The notes below the pieces were generated by a model. That model made no database searches. It had not been told where the DNA came from and saw only the letters and a program-made list of their open reading frames with translations. Source: Stutzerimonas stutzeri (GTDB lineage: Bacteria > Pseudomonadota > Gammaproteobacteria > Pseudomonadales > Pseudomonadaceae). Taken from it: 64,000 nt of DNA. Location: contig NZ_POUT01000004.1 of NCBI RefSeq assembly GCF_002890915.1, positions 124,001 through 188,000 on the forward strand, written 5' to 3'. Each line of letters opens with the position of its first letter. The first letter of the stretch is position 1. The position numbers and the translations under genes are program-made. Below, piece after piece: positions 44,937 to 53,169 of this stretch.

Positions 44937-47900
44937 CTAGGCTTCGGCCAAAGCCACCGCCTGTTCCACGTCAACCGCAACCAGACGGGAGCAACCGGGC
45001 TCGTGCATGGTCACGCCCATCAACTGATCGGCCATTTCCATCGCGATCTTGTTATGGGTGATATAGATGAATTGCACGGTCGCAGACATTTCCTTCACCA
45101 GTCGCGCATAACGGCCGACGTTGGCATCGTCCAACGGCGCATCGACTTCGTCGAGCATGCAGAACGGCGCCGGATTGAGCTGGAATATGGCAAATACCAG
45201 CGCCAGCGCGGTCAGTGCTTTCTCACCCCCGGAAAGCAGATGAATGGTGCTGTTCTTCTTTCCGGGCGGACGCGCCATGATCGCCACCCCGGTATCGAGT
45301 AGATCTTCCCCGGTAAGTTCCAGATAGGCGTTGCCGCCGCCGAATACTTTCGGGAAAAGCGCCTGCAATCCGCTGTTGATCTGATCGAAGGTTTCCTTGA
45401 AACGGTTGCGGGTTTCGCGGTCGATCTTGCGGATGACGTTTTCCAGCGTATCCAGCGCCTCGACCAGGTCGTCGTTCTGCGCATCGAGATAGCGCTTGCG
45501 CTCGGACTGCTGCTGGTACTCGTCGATCGCTGCCAGGTTGATCGGCCCGAGGCGCTGGATGCGTTGGGCCAGGCGTTCCAGTTCGGCGTCCCAGGCCTGC
45601 TCGCTGGCTTCGGCCGGCAGCGTGGCGAGCACGCCGTGCAGGTCGTAGCCGTCCTCGTGCAGTTGGTCCTGCAGCGCCTTGCGCCTGACACTCAGTTCCT
45701 GCCAGCCCAGGCGCTGCTGCTCCAGTTGGCCACGCAGCAGTTGCGCCTGCTGTTCGGCCTGGGTACGCCGCTTCTCCGCGTCGCGCAGTTCGCGATCGGC
45801 GTCTTCCAGCGCCAGGCGCGCATGCTTGAGCTCGTCCTCGACGCCCATGCGCCGCTCCAGCAGCTCCTCGAGCTTCATGCGCAGTTCTTCCAGCGGCGCC
45901 TCGCCTTCCTCCAGGTTGAGGCTGAGCTGTTCGCGGCGCTCGATGGCGCGCTCGAACTGCTGCTCCAGGCGCTCCAGCGCCTGCCGGGTGGAATCGTGCT
46001 GGGCCTTGAGCGAGCCGACACGCAGCGCCAGCTGGTGCGCATGGTCCTTGTGCTGCCGCGCCTCCTGGCGGATGCGGTCGAGCTGTTCGCGGATGCCGTC
46101 GCGGCTGGCGAGCAGGGTTTCACGCTGCTCGGTGTCCTGGGCCATGGCATCCAGCGCCTGCTGCAGGTGCAGGCGCGCCTCGCCCAGCTGTTCGGTCTCG
46201 ATCTCGCGCTGCCCGGCCTGCTCGGCGAGCTCCTCGTCGAGCCGTCGGCGGCGCAAGGCCAGCTGCTCCAGCCGTGCCTGCCCGGCCGACAGCTGCGCCT
46301 TGAGTTCGCCCTGCTGGCGCGCCTCGTCCTGCTGGCGGCGGCGCTGCTCTTCGCGTTCTTCCTCCAGGCGCGAATGGGCCTCGCGCAGGCTGGCGATGTC
46401 CTGTTCGATCGCCTCCAGGCCGGCTTCGCGCTCCGCGCGCTCGGCTTGCAGGCGTTCCAGTTCTTGGCCACGGGCGAGCAGGCCGGATTCCGCCTCGCTG
46501 GCCCGGCGCACCCGCAGGAAATGCCGGCCGACCCAGTAGCCGTCGCGGCTGATCAGGCTTTCGTCCTCGGCCAGCCCCGGGCGCGCGGCCAGCGCCTGCT
46601 CCAGCGACTCCACCGGCCGGACCTGGCCCAGCCAGGGCGCCAGGTCGAGCCGCGACTCGACCTTGTCGAGCAGGCTTCCCGGACACCGCGCGCCGGCGCT
46701 GCCCGGGGTGGCCAGGCGCAGCTCGCCCTGGTCGAAATCGCCCAGTCGAATGCTCGAGAAATCGTCCAGCAACACCGCCTGCAGGTCCGCGCCAAGCACG
46801 GTTTCCACCGCCAGCTCCCAGCCCGGCTCGACCCGCAGGCCCTCGGCCAAGCGCGGACGCTGCTGCAGATTCTGCTCGCGCAGCCAGTCGGCAACGCCCT
46901 TGCCGGGGTCCATCGCCGCCTGCTGCAGGGCTTCCAGGGAGGCGATGCGGCCATTGAGGCGCTGCAGCTCGCCCTGCAGTTGCTGCTGCGTGCGGGTCGC
47001 CTGCTGCAGGCGTTCGCGCAATTGCTCCAGGCGCTCATTGAGCGCTTCGCCGGCGGCGGCCAGTTCTTCCAGGTTCAGCTCGCTGGCGGCGAGCTGCTCG
47101 CCGAGCTCGAGCATCGCCGCGTCCTCGGGATCGCCGGCCAGCAGGACGCGCTCGTCATCCAGCCGCCGCTGGCGCTCGGCCAGCCGTTCGAGGCTCTGCT
47201 CCAGCTGCTGGATGCGCGACTGCTGCACCTCGGCCGCACGGCGCGGTTCGGCGCTGTTGTGGTTGAAGCGATCCCACTGCTCCTGCCAAGCCTGCATCGC
47301 CGTTTCCGCTTCTTCCAGCTGGGCGGCGGATTCCTCGGCGGCCGCGCCGGCCAGTTCCTGCTCGGGCTCGAGCATGGCCAGTTCTTCGCCGAGCGTGTCC
47401 AGCAGCGTACGGTCGTGGCCAAGGTGCGACTCGGTTTCCAGACGCGCCTGCTCGGCCTCGCGCAGGTCGTCCTGCAGTTGGCGCAGGCGCTGCTGGCCGT
47501 GCTGGATGCTCTGCTCGACGCGGGCGATGTCGCCGCCCACCGAATAGAAGCGGCCCTGCACCTGGTTGAAGCGTTCGGACAGCTCGTGGTGGCCGTCGCG
47601 CAGGCGCTCGATGCTGGCGTCGGCATTGCGCTGTTCGGCCACCAGCGCCTCGAAGGCCACTTCCTGGTCGCCGATGACCTGCTCGCGCTGGCCGACCTGT
47701 TCGTTCAGCGCCTGCCAGCGCAGGGCCGAGAGCTGCGCCTTGAGCTGGCGCTCCTCGGCCTTGTATTCCTGGTATTTCTCCGCCGACTGCGCCTGGCGGT
47801 GCAGGCGCTCGAGCTGGCGCTCCAGCTCCTCGCGCAGGTCGGTCAGGCGCGCCAGGTTCTCGTGGGTGCGGCGGATGCGGTTCTCGGTCTCGCGTCGGCG

Positions 47901-48425
47901 CTCCTTGTACTTGGAGATGCCGGCGGCTTCCTCGATGAAGTTGCGCAGATCCTCCGGCTTGGCCTCGATCAGCTTGGAGATCATGCCCTGTTCGATGATC
48001 GAGTAGCTGCGCGGGCCGAGGCCGGTGCCGAGGAAGATATCGGTGATGTCGCGCCGGCGGCACTTCACGCCGTTGAGGAAGTAGGTGTTCTGCGCGTCGC
48101 GGGTGACCCGACGACGGATGGAGATTTCGGCGAAGGCCGCGTATTCGCCGGTGAGACTGCCGTCCGAATTGTCGAAGATCAGCTCGATGCTGGCCTGGGT
48201 CACCGGCTTGCGCGTGTTGGAGCCGTTGAAGATGACGTCGGTCATCGACTCGCCACGCAGGTTCTTCGCCGAGCTTTCGCCCATCACCCAGCGCACCGCG
48301 TCGATGATGTTGGACTTGCCGCAGCCGTTGGGGCCGACCACTGCGGCCATGTTGCTCGGAAAGCTGACCGTGGTGGGATCGACGAATGACTTGAAACCGG
48401 CGAGCTTGATGCTTTTCAGTCGCAT
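44937..48425 (-). CDS. smc: Chromosome segregation protein SMC
   Basis: An 1162-residue condensin ATPase. The N-terminal head has Walker A GPNGCGKSN at residues 32-40; long coiled coils surround a central hinge (about 500-640); the C-terminal head holds the signature LLSGGEKALTALALVFAI and Walker B PFCMLDEVDAPLDD. Glu-, Gln-, Arg- and Leu-rich segments cover both coils. It is followed after 180 bp by zipA. The pseudomonad setting has Smc rather than MukB. Confidence 0.97.
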   Translation of the reverse strand: MRLKSIKLAGFKSFVDPTTVSFPSNMAAVVGPNGCGKSNIIDAVRWVMGESSAKNLRGESMTDVIFNGSNTRKPVTQASIELIFDNSDGSLTGEYAAFAEISIRRRVTRDAQNTYFLNGVKCRRRDITDIFLGTGLGPRSYSIIEQGMISKLIEAKPEDLRNFIEEAAGISKYKERRRETENRIRRTHENLARLTDLREELERQLERLHRQAQSAEKYQEYKAEERQLKAQLSALRWQALNEQVGQREQVIGDQEVAFEALVAEQRNADASIERLRDGHHELSERFNQVQGRFYSVGGDIARVEQSIQHGQQRLRQLQDDLREAEQARLETESHLGHDRTLLDTLGEELAMLEPEQELAGAAAEESAAQLEEAETAMQAWQEQWDRFNHNSAEPRRAAEVQQSRIQQLEQSLERLAERQRRLDDERVLLAGDPEDAAMLELGEQLAASELNLEELAAAGEALNERLEQLRERLQQATRTQQQLQGELQRLNGRIASLEALQQAAMDPGKGVADWLREQNLQQRPRLAEGLRVEPGWELAVETVLGADLQAVLLDDFSSIRLGDFDQGELRLATPGSAGARCPGSLLDKVESRLDLAPWLGQVRPVESLEQALAARPGLAEDESLISRDGYWVGRHFLRVRRASEAESGLLARGQELERLQAERAEREAGLEAIEQDIASLREAHSRLEEEREEQRRRQQDEARQQGELKAQLSAGQARLEQLALRRRRLDEELAEQAGQREIETEQLGEARLHLQQALDAMAQDTEQRETLLASRDGIREQLDRIRQEARQHKDHAHQLALRVGSLKAQHDSTRQALERLEQQFERAIERREQLSLNLEEGEAPLEELRMKLEELLERRMGVEDELKHARLALEDADRELRDAEKRRTQAEQQAQLLRGQLEQQRLGWQELSVRRKALQDQLHEDGYDLHGVLATLPAEASEQAWDAELERLAQRIQRLGPINLAAIDEYQQQSERKRYLDAQNDDLVEALDTLENVIRKIDRETRNRFKETFDQINSGLQALFPKVFGGGNAYLELTGEDLLDTGVAIMARPPGKKNSTIHLLSGGEKALTALALVFAIFQLNPAPFCMLDEVDAPLDDANVGRYARLVKEMSATVQFIYITHNKIAMEMADQLMGVTMHEPGCSRLVAVDVEQAVALAEA

Positions 48426-48631
48426 GCGGGCCTATCCGTGGCAGTCAGCGTGAGGATGAACAAGCAGGGTCGCCGTGAACATCGGGATTCCTGGCATCGA
48501 GTGGATCTGGCGCAAAACGGTGGAGTTTATCATGGCGGTCAGGAAGGCTTGCACGGGCAGATGCAGACGGTTTCACAGGCATGGCGTTGGCTTCAGGGAA
48601 GTCTGGGCTCGGAGTGCATAGGGTGCTTTTG

Positions 48632-48752
48632 CAGGAGGCCCCGGGGCTGTGCTTTGGGCAGGCCTGCGGCCTGCATCGCCGCGAGGGCGCGCCTCCCACG
48701 GGGTAGGTGTGTACCGGCTGCTTTTGTGGGAGGCCCGCCCTCGGGGCGATGC
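48632..48752. repeat. REPIN, GTGGGAGGC family
   Basis: Contains GCAGGAGGCCCCGGGG, GGCAGGCCTGCGGCCTGC, GCATCGCCGCGAGGGCGCGC with CTCCCAC, a linker with GGTGTGTACC, then GTGGGAGGCCCGCCCTCGGG with GCGATGC. It is one and a half copies of the array unit and carries the GGTGTG linker type. Confidence 0.75.
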
Positions 48753-48769
48753 TTTTCAGTGCAGTAGGA

Positions 48770-48823
48770 GGGCTTCAGCCCACCTCGACGACTTCCATGC
48801 CTGGAATTGGTGGGCTGAAGCCC
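48770..48823. repeat. Perfect 15-bp inverted repeat
   Basis: Arms GGGCTTCAGCCCACC and GGTGGGCTGAAGCCC are perfectly complementary, separated by 24 bases. Each arm contains its own smaller dyad (GGGCT-TC-AGCCC). The element sits between REPIN arms at 48725-48752 and 48842-48868, apparently inserted among them. Confidence 0.7.
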
Positions 48824-48903
48824 ACGGAACTGCTTTTTTTTGTGGGAGACTCGCCCCCGGGGCGATGCGCTTGAGCTTTCGGGCAAGCCTGCCACATATC
48901 GCA

Positions 48904-49899
48904 TCAGCCGCCGGTCATGCTCATGAAACGCACCACCTGCACCTGCTCGTCGGTACGGAAATGGTGCTTTTCCGGCTTGAGCTGCAAGGCATCGACCAGC
49001 GCCTGGCGCAGGCGCTCGCTGTCGCCGGGGTAGCGACGCATCAGGCTCTTCAGGTCGAGCGCGCCTTCATGGCCGAGGCAAAGCACCAGCTTGCCTTCGG
49101 CCGTCACACGGACACGGTTGCAGCTGCCGCAGAAGTTGTGGCTGTGGGGGGAGATGAAGCCGACCTGGGTGTTGCTGCCGGCGACCTGCCAATAGCGCGA
49201 CGGGCCGCCGGTGGTATGGCTGCTGCGCACCAGCGTGTATCGCGCCTCGATGCGCTCGCGGACTTCGTCGCTGGAGCAGAAGGTCACCTGGCGCTGGTGG
49301 CTGGAGACGCTGCCCAGTGGCATCTCCTCGATGAAGCTGATGTCCAATCCGCGGGCGATCGCGAAATCCAGCAGGTCGAGGATCTCGTCGTCGTTGCGCC
49401 CCTTCTGCACCACGCTGTTGAGCTTGATCCGGCTGAAACCCGCCAGGCGCGCGGCCTCGATGCCTTCGAGCACCTGCTCCAGCCGATCGCGGCGGGTCAG
49501 TTCGGCGAACCGCTCGCGCTTGAGCGAATCGAGGCTGATGTTCAGGCGTTTCACGCCCGCCGCCTGCAAGGCCGGAGCGAGGCTGTGCAATTGCGAGCCG
49601 TTGGTGGTGATGGCCAGGTCTTCCAATTCCTCGCGGGCCCCGAGACTCGACAGCAGGCCGACCAGTCCCTTGCGCACCAAGGGCTCGCCACCGGTGACGC
49701 GGATACGCTTCACGCCCAGGCCGATGAAGGCATCGGCAACGGCGTACAGCTCCTCGAGGCTGAGGATTTGCGCGCGCGGCGCGAAGACCATGTCCTCGCT
49801 CATGCAATAGGTGCAGCGGAAATCGCAGCGGTCGGTTACCGACAGCCTCAGGTAGGTGATACGCCGGCCGAAGGGGTCGACCAACTGGGAATCGGGCAT
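48904..49899 (-). CDS. moaA: GTP 3',8-cyclase MoaA
   Basis: A 331-residue radical-SAM enzyme that converts GTP to the cyclic precursor of molybdopterin. The SAM-binding cluster is C-x3-C-x2-C in [15 protein letters not shown] near residues 23-30; the second 4Fe-4S cluster uses [21 protein letters not shown]; the C terminus ends with the required Gly-Gly (SMTGG). Start at 49899 after TTGGAG; the reading to 49962 repeats an MPDS start and is less likely. It could supply cofactor for the molybdoenzyme at the left edge of the window, although 48 kb away. Confidence 0.95.
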   Translation of the reverse strand: MPDSQLVDPFGRRITYLRLSVTDRCDFRCTYCMSEDMVFAPRAQILSLEELYAVADAFIGLGVKRIRVTGGEPLVRKGLVGLLSSLGAREELEDLAITTNGSQLHSLAPALQAAGVKRLNISLDSLKRERFAELTRRDRLEQVLEGIEAARLAGFSRIKLNSVVQKGRNDDEILDLLDFAIARGLDISFIEEMPLGSVSSHQRQVTFCSSDEVRERIEARYTLVRSSHTTGGPSRYWQVAGSNTQVGFISPHSHNFCGSCNRVRVTAEGKLVLCLGHEGALDLKSLMRRYPGDSERLRQALVDALQLKPEKHHFRTDEQVQVVRFMSMTGG

Positions 49900-50115
49900 T
49901 GCATTCTCCAAACTGCTTGCTGCACCTACATGCAGACTATGCGGTAATAGCGAATCAGGCAAAGCCGCTTTACGAATGGTGCCGTATCGCCGGCGCGATC
50001 ACGACGCCGGCGCCCTGTGCATGGCACCTCGGGCAATGATAGGCATCGATATGGACAGCCCGGCAACACGTCGAGCGGGCAACTTCCGGACTGGCATTAG
50101 GAGAGACCGCGGCGG

Positions 50116-50967
50116 ATGAACAACGATGCCCTGAACAACCTGCCATGGCGGGAACGGCTCTACATCATCATCTTTTTCACCGACACCCGGGCCGGCAAGC
50201 GCTTCGACACCTGGCTGCTGGTCATCATCCTTGCCAGCCTGGTGGTGGTGATGCTCGACAGCATTTCCTCGTTCAACGAACGCCATGCGCTGTTGCTGAG
50301 CAATCTGGAGTGGGGCTTCACCACGATCTTCGCGGTCGAATACGCCCTGCGCATCTACACGCATCCCCAGCCGCGCAAATACATCTTCAGTTTCTACGGT
50401 ACCGTCGACCTGCTCTCGGTACTGCCGGCGTTCGCCGCCCTGCTGCTGCCGGATGCGCAGTACCTGCTGGTGGTCCGCGTGATCCGCATGCTGCGGATAT
50501 TCCGCGTGCTCAAGCTGACCCCCTACCTGAGCCAGGCCAACTACCTGCTGGTCGCGCTGCAGGGCAGCCGGCAGAAGATCATCGTGTTCCTGCTCAGCGT
50601 CACCACGCTGGTCATCATCTACGGCACCCTGATGTATGTGGTGGAGGGCCCGGAAAACGGTTTCAGCAGCATTCCCATGAGCATCTACTGGGCAGTGGTG
50701 ACCCTCACCACCGTCGGCTTCGGCGACATCTTCCCGCACACCTCGCTGGGCAAGGCGTTGGCGACGCTGGTGATGATCACCGGTTATTCGATCATCGCCG
50801 TGCCCACGGGGATCTTCACCGCCGAGCTGGCCAATGCGATGCGCCAGGACAGCCTGCAGCACAACTGCCCGACCTGCGACAAGCTCACCCACGAAGCCAA
50901 CGCGGCCTTCTGCAGCCGCTGCGGCAGCCCGCTGTTCGAGCGCCGCGAGCTGGAGTCGCAGGACTGA
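50116..50967 (+). CDS. Voltage-gated-type potassium channel with C-terminal zinc ribbon
   Basis: A 283-residue inner-membrane ion transporter with six helices. S4 carries spaced arginines (VVRVIRMLRIFRVLKL), the pore loop has the K+ selectivity filter TTVGFGDI, and S6 is MITGYSIIAVPTGIFTAEL. After the last helix comes a short zinc ribbon (CPTCDKL, then CSRCGSPLFERRE), which may bind metal or assist assembly. The protein lacks an RCK domain, so gating is probably by voltage or ligand through the tail. GGCGG precedes the ATG. Confidence 0.9.
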   Translation: MNNDALNNLPWRERLYIIIFFTDTRAGKRFDTWLLVIILASLVVVMLDSISSFNERHALLLSNLEWGFTTIFAVEYALRIYTHPQPRKYIFSFYGTVDLLSVLPAFAALLLPDAQYLLVVRVIRMLRIFRVLKLTPYLSQANYLLVALQGSRQKIIVFLLSVTTLVIIYGTLMYVVEGPENGFSSIPMSIYWAVVTLTTVGFGDIFPHTSLGKALATLVMITGYSIIAVPTGIFTAELANAMRQDSLQHNCPTCDKLTHEANAAFCSRCGSPLFERRELESQD

Positions 50968-51093
50968 CCCACGCCGCGACAAGCACCTCCCGCCAACGCT
51001 GCTGCCCACCACCGCTACGGCCGTTCGGCGACGAACTGCCCCGGCCGGAGGCTGTCACAGCCTCAGATTCGCATCAGGCAGGATGGAGATCGG

Positions 51094-51507
51094 ATGCCCT
51101 GGCTCAAACTGCTGCACTTCGCCGCCCTGCTCTGCTGGTGCGGCTCGCTGCTCTATCTGCCGGCGTTGATCGCGGCCGGGACCCGGCGCGGCGATCAGTT
51201 GTTCTATCGCGATCATGCCCACCTCACGCGGATGGTCTTCACTCTCATCAGCACACCGGCCGCGCTGCTGGCGATCGGTTCCGGTACGGCGCTGTTCCTG
51301 CGTGACGGCACGCTTGCCGGCTGGCTGATCATGAAGCTGACGGTGGTGACGGCCATGGCGCTTTGCCATGCGCTGAGCGGGGTCCTGGTGCTGCGCATCG
51401 AGCGCGAGCCGGAGCGCGGCGTCACCCATCAGTGCCTGGCCCTGGGCGTGCTGGTTCCGCTGCTGATCGCACTCACCCTCTGGCTGGTGCTGGCCAAGCC
51501 CTTCTGA
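51094..51507 (+). CDS. CopD/HemJ-like four-helix membrane protein
   Basis: A 137-residue protein with four hydrophobic helices (the first WLKLLHFAALLCWCGSLLYLPAL with a conserved LLHF histidine) resembling the CopD/HemJ superfamily of heme- or copper-associated membrane proteins. It stands at the edge of the terminal-oxidase cluster, so a role in copper or heme supply to the oxidase is plausible. Preceded by GGAG. The subfamily is not certain from sequence alone. Confidence 0.75.
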   Translation: MPWLKLLHFAALLCWCGSLLYLPALIAAGTRRGDQLFYRDHAHLTRMVFTLISTPAALLAIGSGTALFLRDGTLAGWLIMKLTVVTAMALCHALSGVLVLRIEREPERGVTHQCLALGVLVPLLIALTLWLVLAKPF

Positions 51508-51636
51508 CCCCAGGAACGACCGCCACGCATGATCGATCGTCCGCCCCCCGCCATCCAGCCCTCACCCGCGCCGCTTCCCCGGCAGACGGCCGGGGCCGCC
51601 TCGGCTGGTCGCTGCGCATCCGCAAGCCGGTCGTGG

Positions 51637-52104
51637 CTAGTCGCCGAGGTCCACGCCGACGGCATGCTCGTAGACCAGCCGCCCACCGAGAAAGGCCGCC
51701 AGTGCGATCAGCACCGCCGTCAGCAGCGAAAGATACAACCCCCACATGACATCGCTATCGCCGTTGGCGAGCCCCTGGTAGCGCAGCAACCAGTTCAGCG
51801 AAGCCAGCGACAACATCATCACCGCGAGAATCGCATGGCACCAGGCGGTGACCTTGCGGCGGATCTGCGGCACGGTAAGCAGATCGATCAGCCCGGCGAT
51901 GCTCGCCACCCAGCCACCGATCGCACCGACGCCGGCGAGCCAGAGGCCGGCGCGCCACCAGAACGCGTCGAGTGTCCACAGGTGGGCCAGGTCCACCGGC
52001 ACCAGCCCCAGCAGCGCCGCCACCGGAAAGTGGATCATCATCGGATGCAACGGGTGGCCGGCAATTGCGGCGTTGCTGTTGATGGACTCGCGCTCTGTGG
52101 CCAT
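51637..52104 (-). CDS. DUF2231-family membrane protein
   Basis: A 155-residue protein with four hydrophobic helices and the signature HPLHPMMIHFPVAALLG with three histidines that could bind heme or copper. Function unknown; family members are often near respiratory or redox genes. Start at 52104 after GGGGAGGG. Its start codon is only 21 bp from the divergent GTG of coxB, and the two Shine-Dalgarno sequences lie back to back in that gap. Confidence 0.83.
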   Translation of the reverse strand: MATERESINSNAAIAGHPLHPMMIHFPVAALLGLVPVDLAHLWTLDAFWWRAGLWLAGVGAIGGWVASIAGLIDLLTVPQIRRKVTAWCHAILAVMMLSLASLNWLLRYQGLANGDSDVMWGLYLSLLTAVLIALAAFLGGRLVYEHAVGVDLGD

Positions 52105-52125
52105 CCGGCCCTCCCCGAGGCTGAA

Positions 52126-53169
52126 GTGAAACCGGCCGCCAGGCCATCGAGACGCAGCGGCGTTCTTTTCAAATGGACCACAGCGCTGCTGGCAGTTCCT
52201 TGGCTCAGCGCCTGCGACGGTCCGCAGTCGGCCCTGTCTCCGGCCGGGCCGATGGCTCGCGAGGTGGCGCACGTCTGGTGGGCGATGCTCGCTTTCGCGG
52301 TGCTGGTGCTGGTGGTCGTCAGCGGGCTGTGGATCTACGCCATGCTGCGCCCGTCGCGGGTAATCGGCGCGGATGAAGCCCGGCGCATCAACCTCCGCTG
52401 GATCATCGGCGGCGGCATCGTCCTGCCCACTGCCAGCATCGTCGCCCTGCTGGCGTTCGGCATCCCGGCCGGACGCAGCATGCTGCCGCTACTCGTCGAC
52501 GGCGAGCAGCCGCTGCGCATCGAGGTCATCGGCCATCAGTGGTGGTGGGAGGTACGCTACCCGGACAGCGGTGTAGTCACCGCCAACCAGTTCATCCTGC
52601 CGGTGGGGCGCCCGCTGGACGTCGAAGTGACCAGCGCCGACGTGATCCACTCGTTCTGGGTGCCGCGCCTGGGCGGCAAGCTCGACATGATCCCCGGGCG
52701 GCGCAACACCCTGCGCCTGCAGGCCAGCGAAGCCGGCGTGTTCCGTGGCCAGTGCGCAGAATTCTGCGGCAGCCAGCACGCGCACATGATCCTGCATGTC
52801 GAAGCGCTCGAAGCCGGCGCCTTCGAAGGCTGGCTCGACGCCCGCGCAGCGCTCGATCATTCCCCGGCCGCCAGCACCGCCGGGCAGGTATTCGCCGAGC
52901 GCTGCGGGCAATGCCACCGCGTCGCCGGGGTCAGCGCCGGCAACCGCGCGCCGGACCTCAGCGACCTGGCCACGCGCCCGACCCTCGGTGCCGGCGTCAT
53001 CGCCAACGACAGCGCCGGCCTGCGCCGCTGGCTGCGCGAGCACCAGAGCCTGAAGCACGGCATCGCCATGCCGAGCCACGATGACCTTTCCGATGCAACC
53101 CTCGGCCAGCTCGCCGACTGGCTGGAAACACTGGGGCCGACCACGAAACAGGAACAGAGCCGACCATGA
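52126..53169 (+). CDS. coxB: Cytochrome c oxidase subunit II with fused cytochrome c domain
   Basis: A 347-residue lipoprotein (lipobox WLSAC near residue 26) of a caa3-type oxidase: two membrane helices, a CuA cupredoxin domain with ligands in VIHSFWVP and GQCAEFCGSQHAHM (C-x3-C-x3-H-x2-M), and a C-terminal c-type cytochrome with CGQCHR near residue 261 and the distal methionine in GIAMPSH. The CuA site receives electrons from the fused heme c. The GTG at 52126, six bases after GAGG, is the chosen start; the frame is open to 51529 but overlaps the DUF2231 gene. The stop overlaps the next ATG. Confidence 0.9.
   Translation: MKPAARPSRRSGVLFKWTTALLAVPWLSACDGPQSALSPAGPMAREVAHVWWAMLAFAVLVLVVVSGLWIYAMLRPSRVIGADEARRINLRWIIGGGIVLPTASIVALLAFGIPAGRSMLPLLVDGEQPLRIEVIGHQWWWEVRYPDSGVVTANQFILPVGRPLDVEVTSADVIHSFWVPRLGGKLDMIPGRRNTLRLQASEAGVFRGQCAEFCGSQHAHMILHVEALEAGAFEGWLDARAALDHSPAASTAGQVFAERCGQCHRVAGVSAGNRAPDLSDLATRPTLGAGVIANDSAGLRRWLREHQSLKHGIAMPSHDDLSDATLGQLADWLETLGPTTKQEQSRP

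Noticed and set aside
45564..48389. 941-residue plus-strand open frame opposite smc
   Set aside because: Shadow of the Smc coiled coil; composition is Leu/Gln/Ala-rich without domain structure.
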